The notes: generated by a model not told the origin, from the sequence alone. Counted from the first letter of the stretch, positions 35,586 to 49,139 are shown. The stretch: DNA of 64,000 bases from Cristatella mucedo (GCA_009760855.2 WPIO01000137.1:995753-1059752), one strand, 5' to 3'. Numbers and translations are program-made.

Positions 35586-36251
35586 TAAACCAGCCTTTTC
35601 GTGCACTAACATCCCTGTACGATACAAACTTAAAAGTACAGCTTTTGTATGACAATACTTTTGGCGACAGCAACTCTCTATTGGTCTGGCGAGACAGGCT
35701 ACTGTCTTGTGTGCTTTTAATAGCCTTTGTATTGCCGTCTAAAATATCTAAATATGAGTCTGAAAACGCTTAAATATATTCTCGCGTAGCCAATAGTATG
35801 CCTCCTCCTCCTCTAGCGAAGTTCAAGCAAAGTTTAAGGGTCAGAGTGGTGCAACGGACGAGGGCTTAATAGAGTCAGGTAGTAACTTCCATTGTAAGTA
35901 GACCACGCCCTAATCGGAAAAGAGAACCGGCTAGCTGTTACGTTTAATCTTGCCCTGCAATTCTATTTGCTTGTATAGGGTGCATATTGAAGATAAACAA
36001 TGCATGCAGTATGCCGTGAGCTGCCCATAAATCTTGCAAAAACTCAAGCGGATTTTAAGGATGGCTCACTTGGACTCTCGCAAAGTATTTATGATAGCAA
36101 ATATGACTAGGGCCAGAGAGGAAGGGGAGAGCAAACTTTGCATCAAAAGCCAGAAACACTCTGGCTAGCCTTCCTGCACTAGTGTTGGACCACTCTTGCC
36201 GTGACTGATTTCCCCACCCATTCACGGCATTCCCGGCAAGACTAACAATTT

Positions 36252-36255
<4 letters not shown>
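35586..36255. other. Unassigned sequence
   Basis: Nothing recognised. Confidence 0.5.

Positions 36256-36329
<74 letters not shown>
36256..36329. repeat. (AG)n microsatellite
   Basis: About 74 bases of uninterrupted AG repeats. Confidence 0.97.
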
Positions 36330-36332
<3 letters not shown>

Positions 36333-36989
36333 CTTCCGCTCTGCTAAGATTTGCAGGCCATAGCAGGCTGTCTCTATAGGCTTGGTTTCGCTTCGTGCCA
36401 GGCTTGTATAGAACTTTTAAGTTTTAGTTTAAAATCTTTTTAATTTGCTAGAGTGCATCGAAAGCTGCAAACAGCAATCAGGAAAATCGCCATATAGCTT
36501 GGCCACTATGTCAACATTTGTTCGAGATGCAGCTGGGAACAGAGTTGCTAATCAGGCACCGGCTTCCTGAATAAATCGACTGATCGCATAGAACTGTCTG
36601 GCCACGGTGATGAATTTTGATTTTCATCGTACATTGATTTATAGTAACCTAAGACAATGAACTCGGTTCCATGTTGGATGATTCGTATTTTAAGTGGAGA
36701 TTTTTTGTGTCAGTGGATTCATATTACAAGTGTGGCGATTTTTGGTTCCAACCCCAAGCCTGGGAGGGAACAGCAGACCTGCCCCAGCCCCCAAGACCAC
36801 CCCTGACAGCAGAGTGCTGCGCCAGCTTGGCTTTGCAGCCTACCGGTCTCGGGCTGACTGAACTAGCCGACTGTACTCGGCCGACTTCACACTGCTGACT
36901 GCACTCGGGCCGAGCGCCTGAAATCGTAAAATTGTCTCTGGCCTCAGGTCGTCGAGCCAGTAGTAGCCGACGTAGGTAAGAGGCTGTTG
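36330..36989. other. Unassigned sequence
   Basis: No gene. Around 36850-36910 a short imperfect repeat of CTGACTG and CTCGGCCGA words is visible. Confidence 0.5.
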
Positions 36990-37105
36990 GCCATCGAATA
37001 CTGCAGTAGGCGATTTCTATCGGCTATCGCCACTGGGCGATTGCTGTGGCGATAGCCTTCAAAGCTCTTCTGTTTCCATGCAAACAAGAGGCTGCTGAAC
37101 CAGCC
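36990..37105 (+). mobile_element. SINE-1 3' fragment
   Basis: GCAGTAGGCGATTTCTATCG, GTGGCGATAGCCTTCAAAGC and TCTTCTGTTTCCATGCAAAC with AGAGGCTGCTGAACCAGC follow the SINE-1 body and end. The tRNA-like head is not visible. Confidence 0.65.
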
Positions 37106-37198
37106 AGTATTTGTATACGGCCAAGGATCCGTGGAGAGTAGCACAAGCCGAGAGCCTAGCAGCCGCGGCAGCTTGCTTCCAACGCCGAGGCTCTGCCA

Positions 37199-37290
37199 TA
37201 ACAATAATAATAGTGATACAAATAAAGCACTTGATAAAGCGCAACCTCAGACAACCTAGTTTCTCTCTGTCTAGGCGCTCACTCGCAATC
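37199..37290 (-). mobile_element. Orphan LINE-A 3' tail
   Basis: AACAATAATAATAG followed by GCACTTGATAAAGCGCAACC and GTCTAGGCGCT: only the tail and stem-loop of a minus-strand LINE-A copy. Confidence 0.75.
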
Positions 37291-39811
37291 TCGTCTAAGT
37301 GAGTGCTTATTGCTGAATCTAGAGTGATGAGCTGCCACGGGCGTATGGGTGGCTACTAGTCGAGGCGAAACCTTCACTGGGGTTGGCTGCCTCAATGCCC
37401 AGCTGCAGCTGCCTTGCGGCATGGCGCCTCCCATTAGACATGACTCAGCAGGTGCACGGCGAGCCCCAACTGCTTAACCAGCGCGCTGGGTGCCTTCAAG
37501 CAAACTGCCGTCGGCTTTCGTAAACAGGAGCATAATAATGCCATCGGTGCCGCTCTGTAGTGACCGTGCAAGCCATGATACCTACCAATTCAATAACAGG
37601 CCTGGCAAGCCGTGATGCGACTGCGTCGATTCAAGAGGCTGGTCTTTCTTTCCCTCTCGTGTGTCCCTGCTAGAGTGCGTTGGTTAGCACCATCAGGCTA
37701 ACTCGGCTATGGGTTACATGCAAGCTGCTACAGCGGCCCTGCAGCCGCTGCAGACCGCCATAACAGGCGTTGCTGGAGCGGGAACAGGAGAGGGTTTTAG
37801 GCGGAGCTTAAGGCGCTGCCATCGTCCGGCTTTTGCTCAGATTCTGGCTCCTCGGCTCCTCTGCTCCACAGGCACGCACGGAGCGTCCACACTACCGCCA
37901 ACGCCCTCTGTGCTTTGAGCTTGCACGCTTGCACTTCTTCCGAGCTGCTCGGCTCGGTGCTCTGGCCGCCAATCAGGGACAGTGAGACTCCCGGCAGGAG
38001 AGTGAGAAATCCCGCAACCTAGCTGATGCTAAAATTTGCTAGGTATTTCTCGGGCAGCCAAACGATCAGTTACTCACGTCGTGCAGTTACTCAAGAGCAA
38101 TGCCACGATTTCCGTTCGGCATCTTTTTTCGCTCTTCCCAATTCAAAGGGCTGGCTAGAAGCTGCTTTACGCCCGTCGGTTCATGAGGTAAGTGCTCAAC
38201 CATTTGGCGAATGTCAGCATAGTGACGAGATTATGTGTCGAGTGCGTTCGCTTTAAGTTGACCACCAGCATTGCTTATTCATCATGCTAGTTCCTCGTTT
38301 CAAAGGCGAATGCTCGCGTTTTTGCAGACGTCCGCTTATTCTCTTGCTTTTCATATTTTCTACCTGGTTTCTTTTGCGATTAGACGGGGATTTAAAAATT
38401 ACTTGAACGAAGTGACGCTCGTGCTCATGCATTGCCATCTATTACATGGAGCTACCATCGTTCTGAGTTTGGTGAATCGGCATTCAGCTAAGGTGACTGC
38501 ACAGCACTTCTTGTTCCGATTCCCAGTAACTTAACTGTGCACTGAGTTTCGTAAGTCTGCCAGAAACTGTACGCTCCTAAGAGAAGCTGTGAATTTGAAA
38601 TTGTTTATAATACCGCACAGGCTGTCCCACCGAAGTAAAGGCAGACAAGGTTTAATGGCTGAAACACTCCTAAGGGTGATGAACGCGATAAATTTGTCAA
38701 ATGCAACAGTGCAGGTATGCTTGCTTCTTGCGACGTTGTGTGTATCAATTCAGCTCAAATTTAGGATTTTTAAACCGTCTATTACCATAGCGATGCCTAT
38801 GCAGGAGAGTGGCCAGTTTATCGCCAAGTCAAGTGCTTGTGGTATAAATCTGAAAAGCAACAGGCTCTGGAGAAGAGAGGCATTGCAGCCAAACTCGATG
38901 GTTTGTGGCTTTATGCGATGGAGATAAAAGCAAGTCAGCTGTTATGAAAGCTAAGAAAGGTGTTGAAAAATACCTCAGTATCGACTTGTGTTGAAGCCAA
39001 ACCATGTTGGAAGGATTGACCTGTCTCTCAGTTGGTATTATTGTGGTTGTGGGCGACGTTTAAATGGAGGTGCAGCAAAGTGTCAGAGTGCTATTTAGTC
39101 TAGATTATCAATAATATTGAATTGATTAAGCCGTAATCGCAAGGACATGATTATGTGGTCATCTATGGCTGAGGCAGCATAAGCGGCTAAATCCTTAGAG
39201 GTACACCATTAGGTTCAAGATTTGGTCTTTGCATTTGACCTCATTTGTGCTCAACTCTTTGAGCCTGCCGGCGAGAGTTACTGCACTTGTAACTAATCAG
39301 AACCACTATAGCCGTCGGCCACTGTCGAATAGACTACTCTAATGCTGGAGAAACGGACTTTTCAATAATGGCTCGGTACTCTATTTACCGCTGCGTTTTT
39401 GAATATCATCATCAAACCTGTGTGCTCTAATACTGCATATGCAATTCGTTAGCCTCGATTCAACGTCTACTAGGTTAAGTGGCATTTGTCATGCTTCGGC
39501 TAGAACTGGCAAAGCTACGGAGCTGCGACTGCTTTTTCTGTCACCTATTTAGATGGGCTCAAAGAATAGATGCGAAAAACTTTAATACAGTCATCTTTCT
39601 AAAATTCATAAATTAAACGTCAGAAAGCCAAAGTTTTGATTTAGTAGTACGGAATTGTGTTGTTGGCTTAAGTAAGAAATTGTTTTTTTCATTTATTTGA
39701 AAACAATTTTGTGTGGTCACAGACTAAACTGCAAAGCAGTCAATTGCAATTGCTCGTTAATTTTTTGGAAGCGGCATTTACATCACAATTCGCATTTTGG
39801 ATCGGACGTTT
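37291..39811. other. Unassigned sequence
   Basis: No gene recognised. 37340-37990 is moderately GC-rich with short frames (37709-37918 +); the rest is ordinary. No repeats of note. Confidence 0.45.
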
Positions 39812-40089
39812 GCAATAATAATAATAATAATAATAATAATGCACTTGATACAGTGCCCTCAGAGAACTTAATCTCTCTCTAGGCGCTTTACATTGGCTGC
39901 AAAGGGAAATGCAATTGAATGGTAAGTAAAATCATGCTTGAAAAACAAGCCAAATAAATAATCTGGTTAGGGGTGACAAGCACAGGGTCAGGATGCAAAT
40001 GTGGTTAGTGGCAGCATGCACAGTGTCAGCATGCATAAGCACATGAAGGATGAATCACAGGGACCCACTAAATGCTGTCCTAAATAGTT
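39812..40089 (-). mobile_element. LINE-A 3' end only
   Basis: The (AAT)n tail (39816-39840), stem-loop and well-preserved 3' UTR are cut off at TAAATGCTGTCCTAAATAG, before the coding region. Similar to the young copies. Confidence 0.88.
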
Positions 40090-41079
40090 TGTGCTTCACC
40101 CGAGACCATAACTTCAAAACGCTCAACTCAATCGCATGAATATGGTGGGTTAAATTGACTACTGTACTCTATCATCTACAATCCAAACTGCAGGTAGGTG
40201 AAGACTTTGGAAATTGCAGCTGTATCGCCGTTCGAATATGTAAAATGGCTGGGTTTGGGGGCCATTTTACGCCTTCCCACTAAAACAGGTTAGCACAGTA
40301 GCAAGAAACTTTGCGTGTAAAACCGTAACACTATCATCTATATTATGCAATAATAAACCAGCAGTATTTTAATTTATTATGTAATATGCCGCTTTATCTT
40401 GGGGTATGACAGTTTGCAGTGTGCCGAAGTGCATGGCACTGAATTGCAGTACATAGCAGTTTGTTGCCGTTATTCATGAGAACCTCAATCAACCCAAAAT
40501 AGGCAGACCACATAGAAACCAGGTGAATAGATCAGATCAAGATGTGTTGATTTCTGTCCAACTGAGTCAGTTGAATAGGCAGACCTCTACATGATATTTA
40601 CATTTGCGGCAAACAATGAAGTAACCGGAAAGTGGTGATAGAGTGTCCTCCTTATTACCAGTCCGGCTCGAGTCTACCCGAGGCTGCACGATCTGCGACA
40701 GGCTCAGCTAACAGTACTGCTGTGCTTAACCAGAGCTTGGGGCTGCTCCAACTCTAGTGGGTGCAATGGGAAGGCGAATAGGAAAGACAAACCCCAGGTC
40801 GACAGGGTACCACCACCAAGCTCACCAAAAGGATGCCGAAATTTTCTAATCGGTACTTTCACCCGGTGCATAACAGTCTACCTAAGCCAGGTCGCCCTCT
40901 CAGCAACACCAAAGGGGGTATATCCAAAAGTCACTCAGCTGGCGTCGCTCAATCATTTTGCTAACCATGCTGAGACAAGCAGCCTTAGCCCTCCACCTCC
41001 TAAACCACTGCACGCCACTGACGTCAGCTGCTTGCCAGCTGAGCCGCATAGCCGCCCGAGCAGATCGTCCTCGAAGGTC
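40090..41079. other. Unassigned sequence
   Basis: No gene recognised. 40660-41040 is moderately GC-rich. Confidence 0.45.
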
Positions 41080-42000
41080 AGCTTGTTGGCGAATGGCTTC
41101 GGACTATTGATGAGGCGATACATATCGGCTGACCATAAGAGGCAAATAAAGCGGCATCTGCCCCGCAGTTTAATTTGACATGCAATCGATATTTGTCCAA
41201 TCTTATTCCAGACTCTGCTCGGGGGAGTGGATAGAGTCAGGATGTATCAAAGTCGTGCTCGTCTGGAGCTACAGCTTCACCAAAACCATCAACCACCTGT
41301 CTAGCGAAGCTTTCCTTTAGGAGGAAGTAGTCGGCTTTGTGTTAAGCTAAACTCGGCGTTAGTGTAGCTCTTATAGGGAACGAAGTTTCTCCGTGATAGC
41401 TTCCTAGGATGCAGTGGCCTAAGCTTCAGTTTTTAATTCTTGTGCTCGACAGGGCACAAGCACCAATCAGAGTGTGCCTTTCGATCGACAAACCCTTATT
41501 TTGTATGTACACGCGACTTGAGCCGTTCGGCGATTGCAACATCCGACACAGATTCTAGTTCGTCCTTAGCCGTGGCTCTTGACCTGCCTTAACGATGGCG
41601 TAGTTTCGAATACGTTGGGTAACGAAGTTGCCCATTACTCGCACTTAGCTTTTTAGGCTACCCGAGGCAGCTGTTGCTGACTCAAGTTCTGCAGTGATTT
41701 CAGAATTCGCCGACGGCGCCCATTTCGAGCGACCAGGCAGATGTGCGGGCACTGAATGTGTCGGATGCGACTGAGGAGGGCCATGCTACTGAGAGCACGC
41801 TGCTGCACCGCCACTGAGGCCACGGCATTGGCTCGGTGACATATCACTAGTGGTAGCCTTGAATTATTACCAAACCGGCCGCCACCGCCCACTCGACTGG
41901 GCCTCCTCTTTGTGGCGATTCCTTAGTAAAACTCGATTCCAAAACCCCTGGATACCAGCCGTCCTGGTGTCCTGCAGGCAATTAACGATTGAGTTTCGTT
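41080..42000 (-). pseudogene. Ancient GT14 relic
   Basis: No open frame shows this; it was found by comparing nucleotides with the copy at 51.8-52.8 kb. Collinear anchors (plus-strand reading) are AGCTTGTTGGCGAATGGCTT (41085, the 3' end of the core), GCTAAACTCGGCGTTAGTG (41344), GTACACGCGACTTGAGCC (41508) and GGCTCTTGACCTGCC (41574). All sit at a nearly constant offset of about 10.77-10.79 kb from their partners in the later copy. Farther right, the frame at 41892-41653 has a weak VNLLRAIY-to-LPNV-like rhythm. Stops and indels are scattered throughout, so the gene is long dead. It extends weakly to about 42000. Confidence 0.7.
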
Positions 42001-42119
42001 GCATGAAAAGGGCTGCCTTGAGTTTCTATTGCTACAGAACGGAGAATTTTTAGTGTACCCATGAATGTCTCTGAGCCAGAAATATACATTATTGAGTACT
42101 TGCAATAAATGGCGCCTTC

Positions 42120-42790
42120 AATTGCACTAAATGTATGTAACATCCAAATCAGCTCTATTATCAAGTCTGAAATTTTTTACCAACATTACTTTGCTAAAAT
42201 TTGTGGTTGCCTAAACAGAGACACACTACCAAAACTTTACTTTGCATTTGTGACGTCATGACTCGACTTCGGTAACTTATGGCTTGCTGGTTACCGAATC
42301 GCAGCAATCAGGCAGTTTGCAATTTGTGCACAGCTTTGTAGCCAGGCTTGTCTATCTTCTTTATCTTAATCAGACGAGGCTACACACAATGTCAATCAGC
42401 TCCTTGATTCCCTTCATTATCTGTGTTCAAACGACCCATCAGGTTTACTCTCCTGCCAAGCTAAGCATCATGCCGACCAGTTTCTGAATCTAGTCGTTTA
42501 GCTACGCCTGTTTAGAACGTCAAATTTTTTGGAGACTGTGCCTTCAGTTCATATGCTCCCACAGCCTGGAATTCGCTTCCAACTGGCGTCGCGAAACCTG
42601 CGAAGACAATGTTTATAAAGATACAAAAATTTCATCTTTTTGCCACAGCATTTAGTTGGTCCGTACGGCGCGTCCCTGGTGTGCTTGTGCGTGCAGACAC
42701 TGTGCACGGTGCCACTCACCATATTTGCATGCTTGCACTGCACAAGTCATAGCAAACCAATATTAATCATTGAGTGCTAGTGTAATGTTG
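42120..42790 (+). mobile_element. Old LINE-A-like copy
   Basis: It follows plus-strand LINE-A from CATCCAAATCAGCTCTATT (DDHISS region) through ACTCGACTTCGGTAACTTAT (LDFCNS region) and TTGTAGCCAGGCTTGTC to a 3' UTR with GTGCGTGCAGACACTGTGCA. Heavily substituted, no intact frame. It lies between the GT14 relic and that relic's apparent 5' flank. Confidence 0.7.
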
Positions 42791-45098
42791 GTAAGCTTGA
42801 GTTCGAGCTATGATATGACCTTACTGTTGCAATTGCCAATCTATTGACTGCTGGGCCAAGGTGCCGAGCGGCATTGCATAAGTTTCACGCAGCAAGCATC
42901 AACTTGCTATTGGGAAAGAACAAAATATAGTGAGTGACACTAATTTAGACTTGATGTCACCAATGCTTTGACCAGCTTGGCTGAGACACCTTATTTGGAC
43001 AAACCTGATCCCAAAGTATTGTGCAGACAAAAGTAGACAGACTAGCCTGTGGAGCAAACATACCGTGGAGCGAAAGGTAAGGCCATAAAACACCATTGTA
43101 GATTCAAAACACTCAGCATCTCCATTAGCGAAATAACAAGTATTTTATTTTGTGAATAGTAGGATTATACGATATAAATCCATAATCAAAACTGACGGTT
43201 TTAAATGTTTCCGGGCGATGTTACGAATCATTTGCTCAGTTACATATGAGCATGCTCCAACGATTTGTTAGTGATCAACATACCACACATCTCCACAGCC
43301 GTGCTGGTGTTCTTATGCTGCAGCGTCTCCTCCTATATGGCCAAACGTTCAAATCTCCGGGCCTCTGCCAATGCATTTCAACACATCTGTATCACCGGCC
43401 TTACTAGCAGTGCCGTCTTACCTTTGAGCTTATCATCCATTGCATGTTTTTATGATGCTGGAGGTTGCAAACTAGCTTTTGATTAGAGATATTTAAAGTC
43501 AATTTGCAACCGCCTAACCGACTGGCCTGTTCTTTTAGCCGGGCATGCAATTGTCATGCAATGACCATGAACACAAGAATAATTAACGCTTGGAATATCT
43601 CCGTAGGTGAAGCTCCCAGAAGTAAACCGACTGAAAAGTACTGATTGTTACCGGCCTGTCTTGCACAGCAGTGTGCGGGTGATTTCGAACTATGTGTGAC
43701 TTTAACGGGAACGAGAGTTCATGTGGAAGCACTGAATGATATCAAGTAAAGACAGGCAAAATAGAAGCTTTAGATATGGTCACTTGAACAATCTCACTAA
43801 TTATGTATGTCGTTGTGCTTATTAATTATGCCCGACGAGTCTATGGATTTTGATCACATGTCTATCAGCTGTCCGCCGGATACTCTCTTCGGTCACTGAC
43901 CGAAGTGGGCCACCGTAGATTCCACTTAGTGCACAATCTTGCAGCAATACAGACTTGGTTTTGCTCGCACCCAAAAAGAATTTGAAAGCAGCAAGTATGC
44001 AGAAATTCGGCTCTTCCTGCAGGGTAGCAGCAGGAATAGAAATATCATACGATAGAGCACTGGAACAGCAACAAATAGATCGCCTCAGCTTTCCCTGCAG
44101 GAATCGAAATAATACTTGTCAGCAGCATTCAGTTTGACGTTAGAAGGCCCTCGGGCGGTTGAATTTTGACAATACAAATGACCCACTTCTGCAACGAAAT
44201 CGCTTATAGTTTCAGTAAAGCTTGAATAGCCATAATCGAGCGATGCCTCACGGATTATATTTAAGTGACAAATGAGTCACTGCCTATTAGAACAATATAG
44301 CAATCTCTATGCTCCTGATGCTTAAAGTCTTGGAAGCTTTCGATATCTTTGATTAACATGTCCTGCAGTTCCTTAGCAAGTCTTATACGGCCCTGCCATA
44401 ATTCCAAATTTTAGTAGGTCCAGTCATAAGGAGATTACATGTGACTATTTCAGGGTATGCTTGTGTACACACTCTCATCATCCAGTAAGCCTTAAGAGTA
44501 TAATATCCACTTGCCATGTTTGCATTTATGCATTTCATCTTTGACAAAGTATTCACCTTGACATAGTGCATGCTAGCGCTAAAAATATAATCATGCTTTC
44601 TTCACTGTGCTTGTTAAGTTCCTACCGCCATGTTAGGTTATATGAGGGTTTTAAACAAATGCGTACCAAATTAAAGGCATTCTGGTTGATCGAGATGTGA
44701 ATGAAGCATTGCTCTGGTAGCTGTTTATCTGTTACCATCCCAATAGCATTTTCTTTGTTTTAGTGCGTGCAATCTGATAAGGTTGGTTGCTGTGTTGATA
44801 TTGTATCTGGTGAATCGTTTAGTTCACAAGCGGCTTTTCGTATTGGCATTCGTTTAAATAAGTGGCGATCAGGGCAACATTAGTGGCAATGCTTCTGACA
44901 GTCGTGCTATTCCCACCTTGGCCATGGAATAGAAAGGTCGTGTTTAGAGGAGTTTTTGGAGTTCATCACTAAAATATTTGTGCTTAGAAGACTGGTACTG
45001 ATTTAAGGAGACTTCATCATTTACGCGGACAACCATAAAATCGGCAAGGTTTCGATACTTATCGTGCCTGGATTAGCTGCAATGGTACTTACGACAAC
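42791..45098. other. Unassigned, with possible GT14 5'-flank homology
   Basis: No gene recognised. Around 43360-43450 the words CTCTGCCAATGCATTTCAAC, GTGCCGTCTTACC and GCTTATCATCCATTGCATG parallel 53045-53130 upstream of the 52-kb GT14 copy. That fits a shared duplicated flank pushed away by the intervening LINE. The remainder is featureless. Confidence 0.4.
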
Positions 45099-45274
45099 AA
45101 AAAATCCTAGCTGATTAAACAGCCTCTTTTTGTATAGCGACAGAAGAGCCTTTACGGCTATCACCACCGCTTGCAGTGGCAATAAATAATCGCCCACCGC
45201 AGGATCGAACCCACGACCTCGGGAACTAGGTCATGAAAGCAACTGCCTTACCCGATGGGCCATCACGGCTCACC
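45099..45274 (-). mobile_element. SINE-1, well-preserved minus copy
   Basis: On the minus strand this has an A-box-like TGGCCCATCGGGTAAGG (about 45260) and a perfect B box GGGTTCGATCC (45203-45213). The shared body with GGTGATAGCCGTAAAGGC follows, then AGAGGCTGTTTAATCAGC and ATTTTTTG. It is the best-preserved pol III head in the window. Confidence 0.85.
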
Positions 45275-45469
45275 TACAAGAAATATCCTACAGCTTCGAT
45301 TCTTACTGATTTGACAAGTTTTCTTAAAAAAATGGTCATGTTCCAGCTAGTATCATACCTTGAAAAGAAGTAGCATTTAGAAAAGTCGTGGTCGGGGTTC
45401 AAGCTGTAGTGCTCCAAAAAACTGCTCTCTGTTGTTCAGCCAGCGACACCCTACAGATCAACGACGACG

Positions 45470-46640
45470 GGCTATTTCACCGATTTAGCATCTGCCTTCA
45501 GCTCTATTAATCATGATATCCCATCTTGAGAGATTCGGGAACAACGATCCATCTGGCAAACGAGGCACTGGCGTGGTTCTAATCGTACTTGGCCAATCGG
45601 TTTCAATCAAGTGTCGCATATAGGTCAAGTCCTATCTGCCGGAGCAGTCACTAGTGTAGTCACATAAAAGTACCGTCTCAGTCCTTGACGGATATCCGTT
45701 TTTACTCAACCTCTGAAAATATTTGATCGTGGCACATGGAACAGGCTTTCACGTTTACCTTGTCAATACTCAGCTGTCCTTTTTAATTAATCTTTCAGAA
45801 TCTGCTGCAGCAATGAAAAAACTGAATGCTTACCTTGCACACATTCGATCACAATTGTTGGTCAATTTTTCTAAAAAAAAGACAATGAAAGCGTGTGGCA
45901 TAACTAGAATAATTCTTTCTTCTAGTAGAATATGCTTTTGTATGACCGCCAATCCGTGCTCATAATTCAAGGATCATCTTGACATCAAACGGAAGTTTAT
46001 TAGGTTCAATGAAAATATTTCTTGTACCCATGATGTCGAATCCCTACTTATGACTAGGAACTGTTTTCAAGGTAAGATTTGCAGTGCGAATCCGGGGAGC
46101 AAAAAGAACTAGTGCCTCCTTCCGTTACTGCTAGATTATTGAAATCGTTTAACTGAGCTACCGAAAAAAACTAGATTGGTACTGCAGGAAATGAACATGA
46201 CTCAAAGTTTGGAAATCTCAAGAGTTTTGATTACATGTTTTGTTCGCTAAAATACCTTGGATGGCTGATGGTTTATCAACGGATACTGAGCAAAGTTCTA
46301 ACTCTGACCCTCAACGCCTACAGTGGCATTGCATTGCATACCTTGTGGACCTGCTGCTCTATGTTCATCATCATTTACGTATCATGACTAAACTATTCTA
46401 TTCCTCTCCTAAAAATAATGACAAAGTAGCTTTTGCTCTGCATCGCCTCCATTGTGAAATGTACGTCCACGATTCTTGATTAACAACATCTACGATTCTT
46501 GAGCAACGACATTTATGCTCATTCAGTCCAGTATGACCTCTCATTTTCATCTATCCCGAACTGCAAATTTTAATTTTACAAATGGTGCGCTGAAAAATTC
46601 TTTCGAAGTCATAGTTCGCATGCCATGTGCACGTGATTGC
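45470..46640 (+). mobile_element. LINE-B-like, decayed
   Basis: Plus-strand RT remnants in order: TDLASAFSSINHD (catalytic Asp block, about 45485), a VYLVNTQLS rhythm where YADDTQL is expected (about 45750), AYLAHIRSQL (about 45830), and CCTTGGATGGCTGATGGTTT with TGAGCAAAGTTCTAACTCTG (about 46252-46305). Stops throughout. No 3' tail is recognised. Confidence 0.65.
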
Positions 46641-47229
46641 TAATCGTATTAGGCATCCCGAATCTTTTTATAATACTGCTAACTTAAAAGCCCAGATTTG
46701 TTTCTAGATACTTTAAAGTTCCAAAACAAACGTTAGGTTTTCTTAGGTCACCTAAAAAAGTTATTGTTACTAGGATGTCTTCCATGCTATTTTTTATCTC
46801 AGCACTAAATATCGAAAACGTTTTATAGTTAAGATTAGCATCATTGTAACTGCCAGGCAGTTCAAACTGTTTCACTCTGCCCTTAACCTGCCAAAAAATC
46901 TTAAGGAGTGTGGGAATACCTTTCCTAGTCTCTCAAAGCCTGTAACTAGTTATTAACTGACGTCTCGATATAATCTGACTTTACTTTAGCGAAAGTATTT
47001 CCTTGCCGAATATTCGGTCGTCGTTAAAATTAGCTGTCCTCTGCTTATGTTTAGTTATACTATGTATAAATAATTCAATAGATGATGCTGCTTTTCAGCA
47101 TACGTGAAGTATTGGTAAATAGATTTAGTTCTTGGAGAGTGCTACACAAGTTTCCTATTAAAAATACTAAGTTTGTTGTTTTCACAGTGCGAAATACAAA
47201 ATTGCTATTTAGAGAGAGAGAGGGAGAGG

Positions 47230-47281
<52 letters not shown>

Positions 47282-48576
47282 GGGAAGTAAGCTCGGAATT
47301 CAGGTTACAGGAAGACCCAATGATATCTTTTGGCTAGTAAATTAGGCGAGCAACTAATTCACTGTCCTATGAAGTGCCGATGGTGTTCAGAAGTTGAAAC
47401 TATGTCGGGCAGAGTTCTGCTACACACACTAGTGCTGACGGGTGGCAGCCTTCAGCCTTAACTGAGAAAGATCTTCGCAAAGTTTTGCCTGCTGATGATC
47501 AACCAAGAGCCTAGGGGGCTTTATACATGCGGTGGATGGTACTTTCAACTAAAGAAAAACAGAGAGACAGAGAAAGAAAGAGAGAGAGAAATACTTCATT
47601 TCTTAGTGCACCTAGCCAATGTCACAATGTTATTTTAGTTAGTATTATAAAGTATTTGGATTCAATAGAACATTCTGCATCTACTTTTGGCATAGTTACT
47701 AATACTTTTTAGCTGTGCGATGGCCAACTCCTTTCTCTAGCGACTGCCTCAACAACTTTCAAAGTAACTTTTCTCAGCCATCCTACGCTCCCTGCAATAT
47801 TAGTCACGCTCATAAATCTTATTCACTTCGCCAAAGATTCAAGGTTGAAAAACTCTCGTGAAACTGCCGCCAAATACCTCCTGGAGGTTAGTACAATTTA
47901 CTGGCCCTTCGCATACAGCCATGAAAAATATCTCGATGGGAACCAACTTGAATAGGTTTACAAGCATTACAAGCGAGCATCTAGCCATGATATACCAGCA
48001 GGAATAACTCAGTAAAGCTTTTCCTTATAGAGCACTCAGCTGGTTGCGGAATTTCCCTTTTGTGACAAGGTGCCTTTGTTTGCATCAGCTTCAGAAGACG
48101 AAGAAAGCAAAGACACTCCATAAAACCCCTGCAAAAAGCTCCACAAAACCACCTCATTGTTCCCCAAAGAAGGGCACTCATTTTCAAGTCTTGAGTGAGT
48201 CCCTGGCGTGGCCACTCTATTGTAAGAAACTCAGAACAATTTTCACATTGGTTAAGTGCTCTGAGGTTCTCACCTCGAGCCATAGGAAGATATGTGCATC
48301 TTTTACGAAGCGATGCGCTTTGAATTCCACCACAAATATTCTATTTGTATTGTGTCAATAATCAAAACTAGAAGTGATTCTAGTAGCTTCGAATAGACCG
48401 GATCGCTACCACTAAGGCATTGCTAACGTTTCCGATTGAAGATACTTCTGACACCCGGTCGAATCTTTAACTATTACCGTTTCAATTAAAACGTTCAATT
48501 CCTTGTGCCTAGATGCACAAAGCTCACATTAGATTTGGTAAGATTAAGGTATTTATCCAAATTTATGCGTAGCTAT
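46641..48576. other. Unassigned sequence
   Basis: No gene recognised apart from the GA tract listed separately and a short GA-rich patch at 47558-47590. The overlapping 100-105-codon frames at 47981-48361 on opposite strands lack motifs. Confidence 0.45.
47211..47279. repeat. (GA)n microsatellite
   Basis: About 70 bases of GA repeats with a few GGG interruptions near the left end. Confidence 0.97.
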
Positions 48577-49139
48577 GATACTTCTCGCCGACCTGCACTG
48601 GCTACCAGTCAAGCAATGGATTAACTTCAAAGTTTTTTCGCTCACTTTTAGGTCACTTCGTTCTTTGGCTCCAGCCTATCTCTCAAATCCGCTCCCCCAC
48701 CAGGCCATGCATCGTACCGTCCGCTTTTTGGAATCCGACAGTTTACAATGCAAACCTCAAATCCTTTGGAAACCCTGCATTTAGTTCACATGCTCCCAAA
48801 GCCTAGAACTCCCTCCCATCCTGAGTCAGTACATCCCCTGACTTGACCACGTTTAAAAAGAACTTAAAATTACGCCTATTTAGGACAGCATTTAGGGGGT
48901 CCCTGTAATTTGTCCTCCTTGTGCTTATGCGTGCTGACACTGTGCATGCTGCCACTAACCACTTTTGCATGCTGGCCCTGTGCATGTCACCACTAATCAC
49001 GTTGTTCGTGCTGTTTATTAAGCATGATATTACTTGCTATTTCATCGCGTTTCACTTTGCAGCAGATGTAAAGCGCCTATGTAGAGATTAAGTGATCTGA
49101 GGGCGCTTTATTAAGTGCATTATTATTATTGTTATTATT
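48577..49139 (+). mobile_element. LINE-A, 5'-truncated copy
   Basis: It starts inside LLADLHWLPVKQ. The frame (LTFRSLRSLAPAYLS) breaks near 48784. The complete 3' UTR, stem-loop (near 49070-49115) and TTATTATTATT tail follow. Confidence 0.87.

Noticed and set aside
47981-48361. Opposite-strand 100- and 105-codon frames
   Set aside because: Mutual shadows without motifs or repeats.
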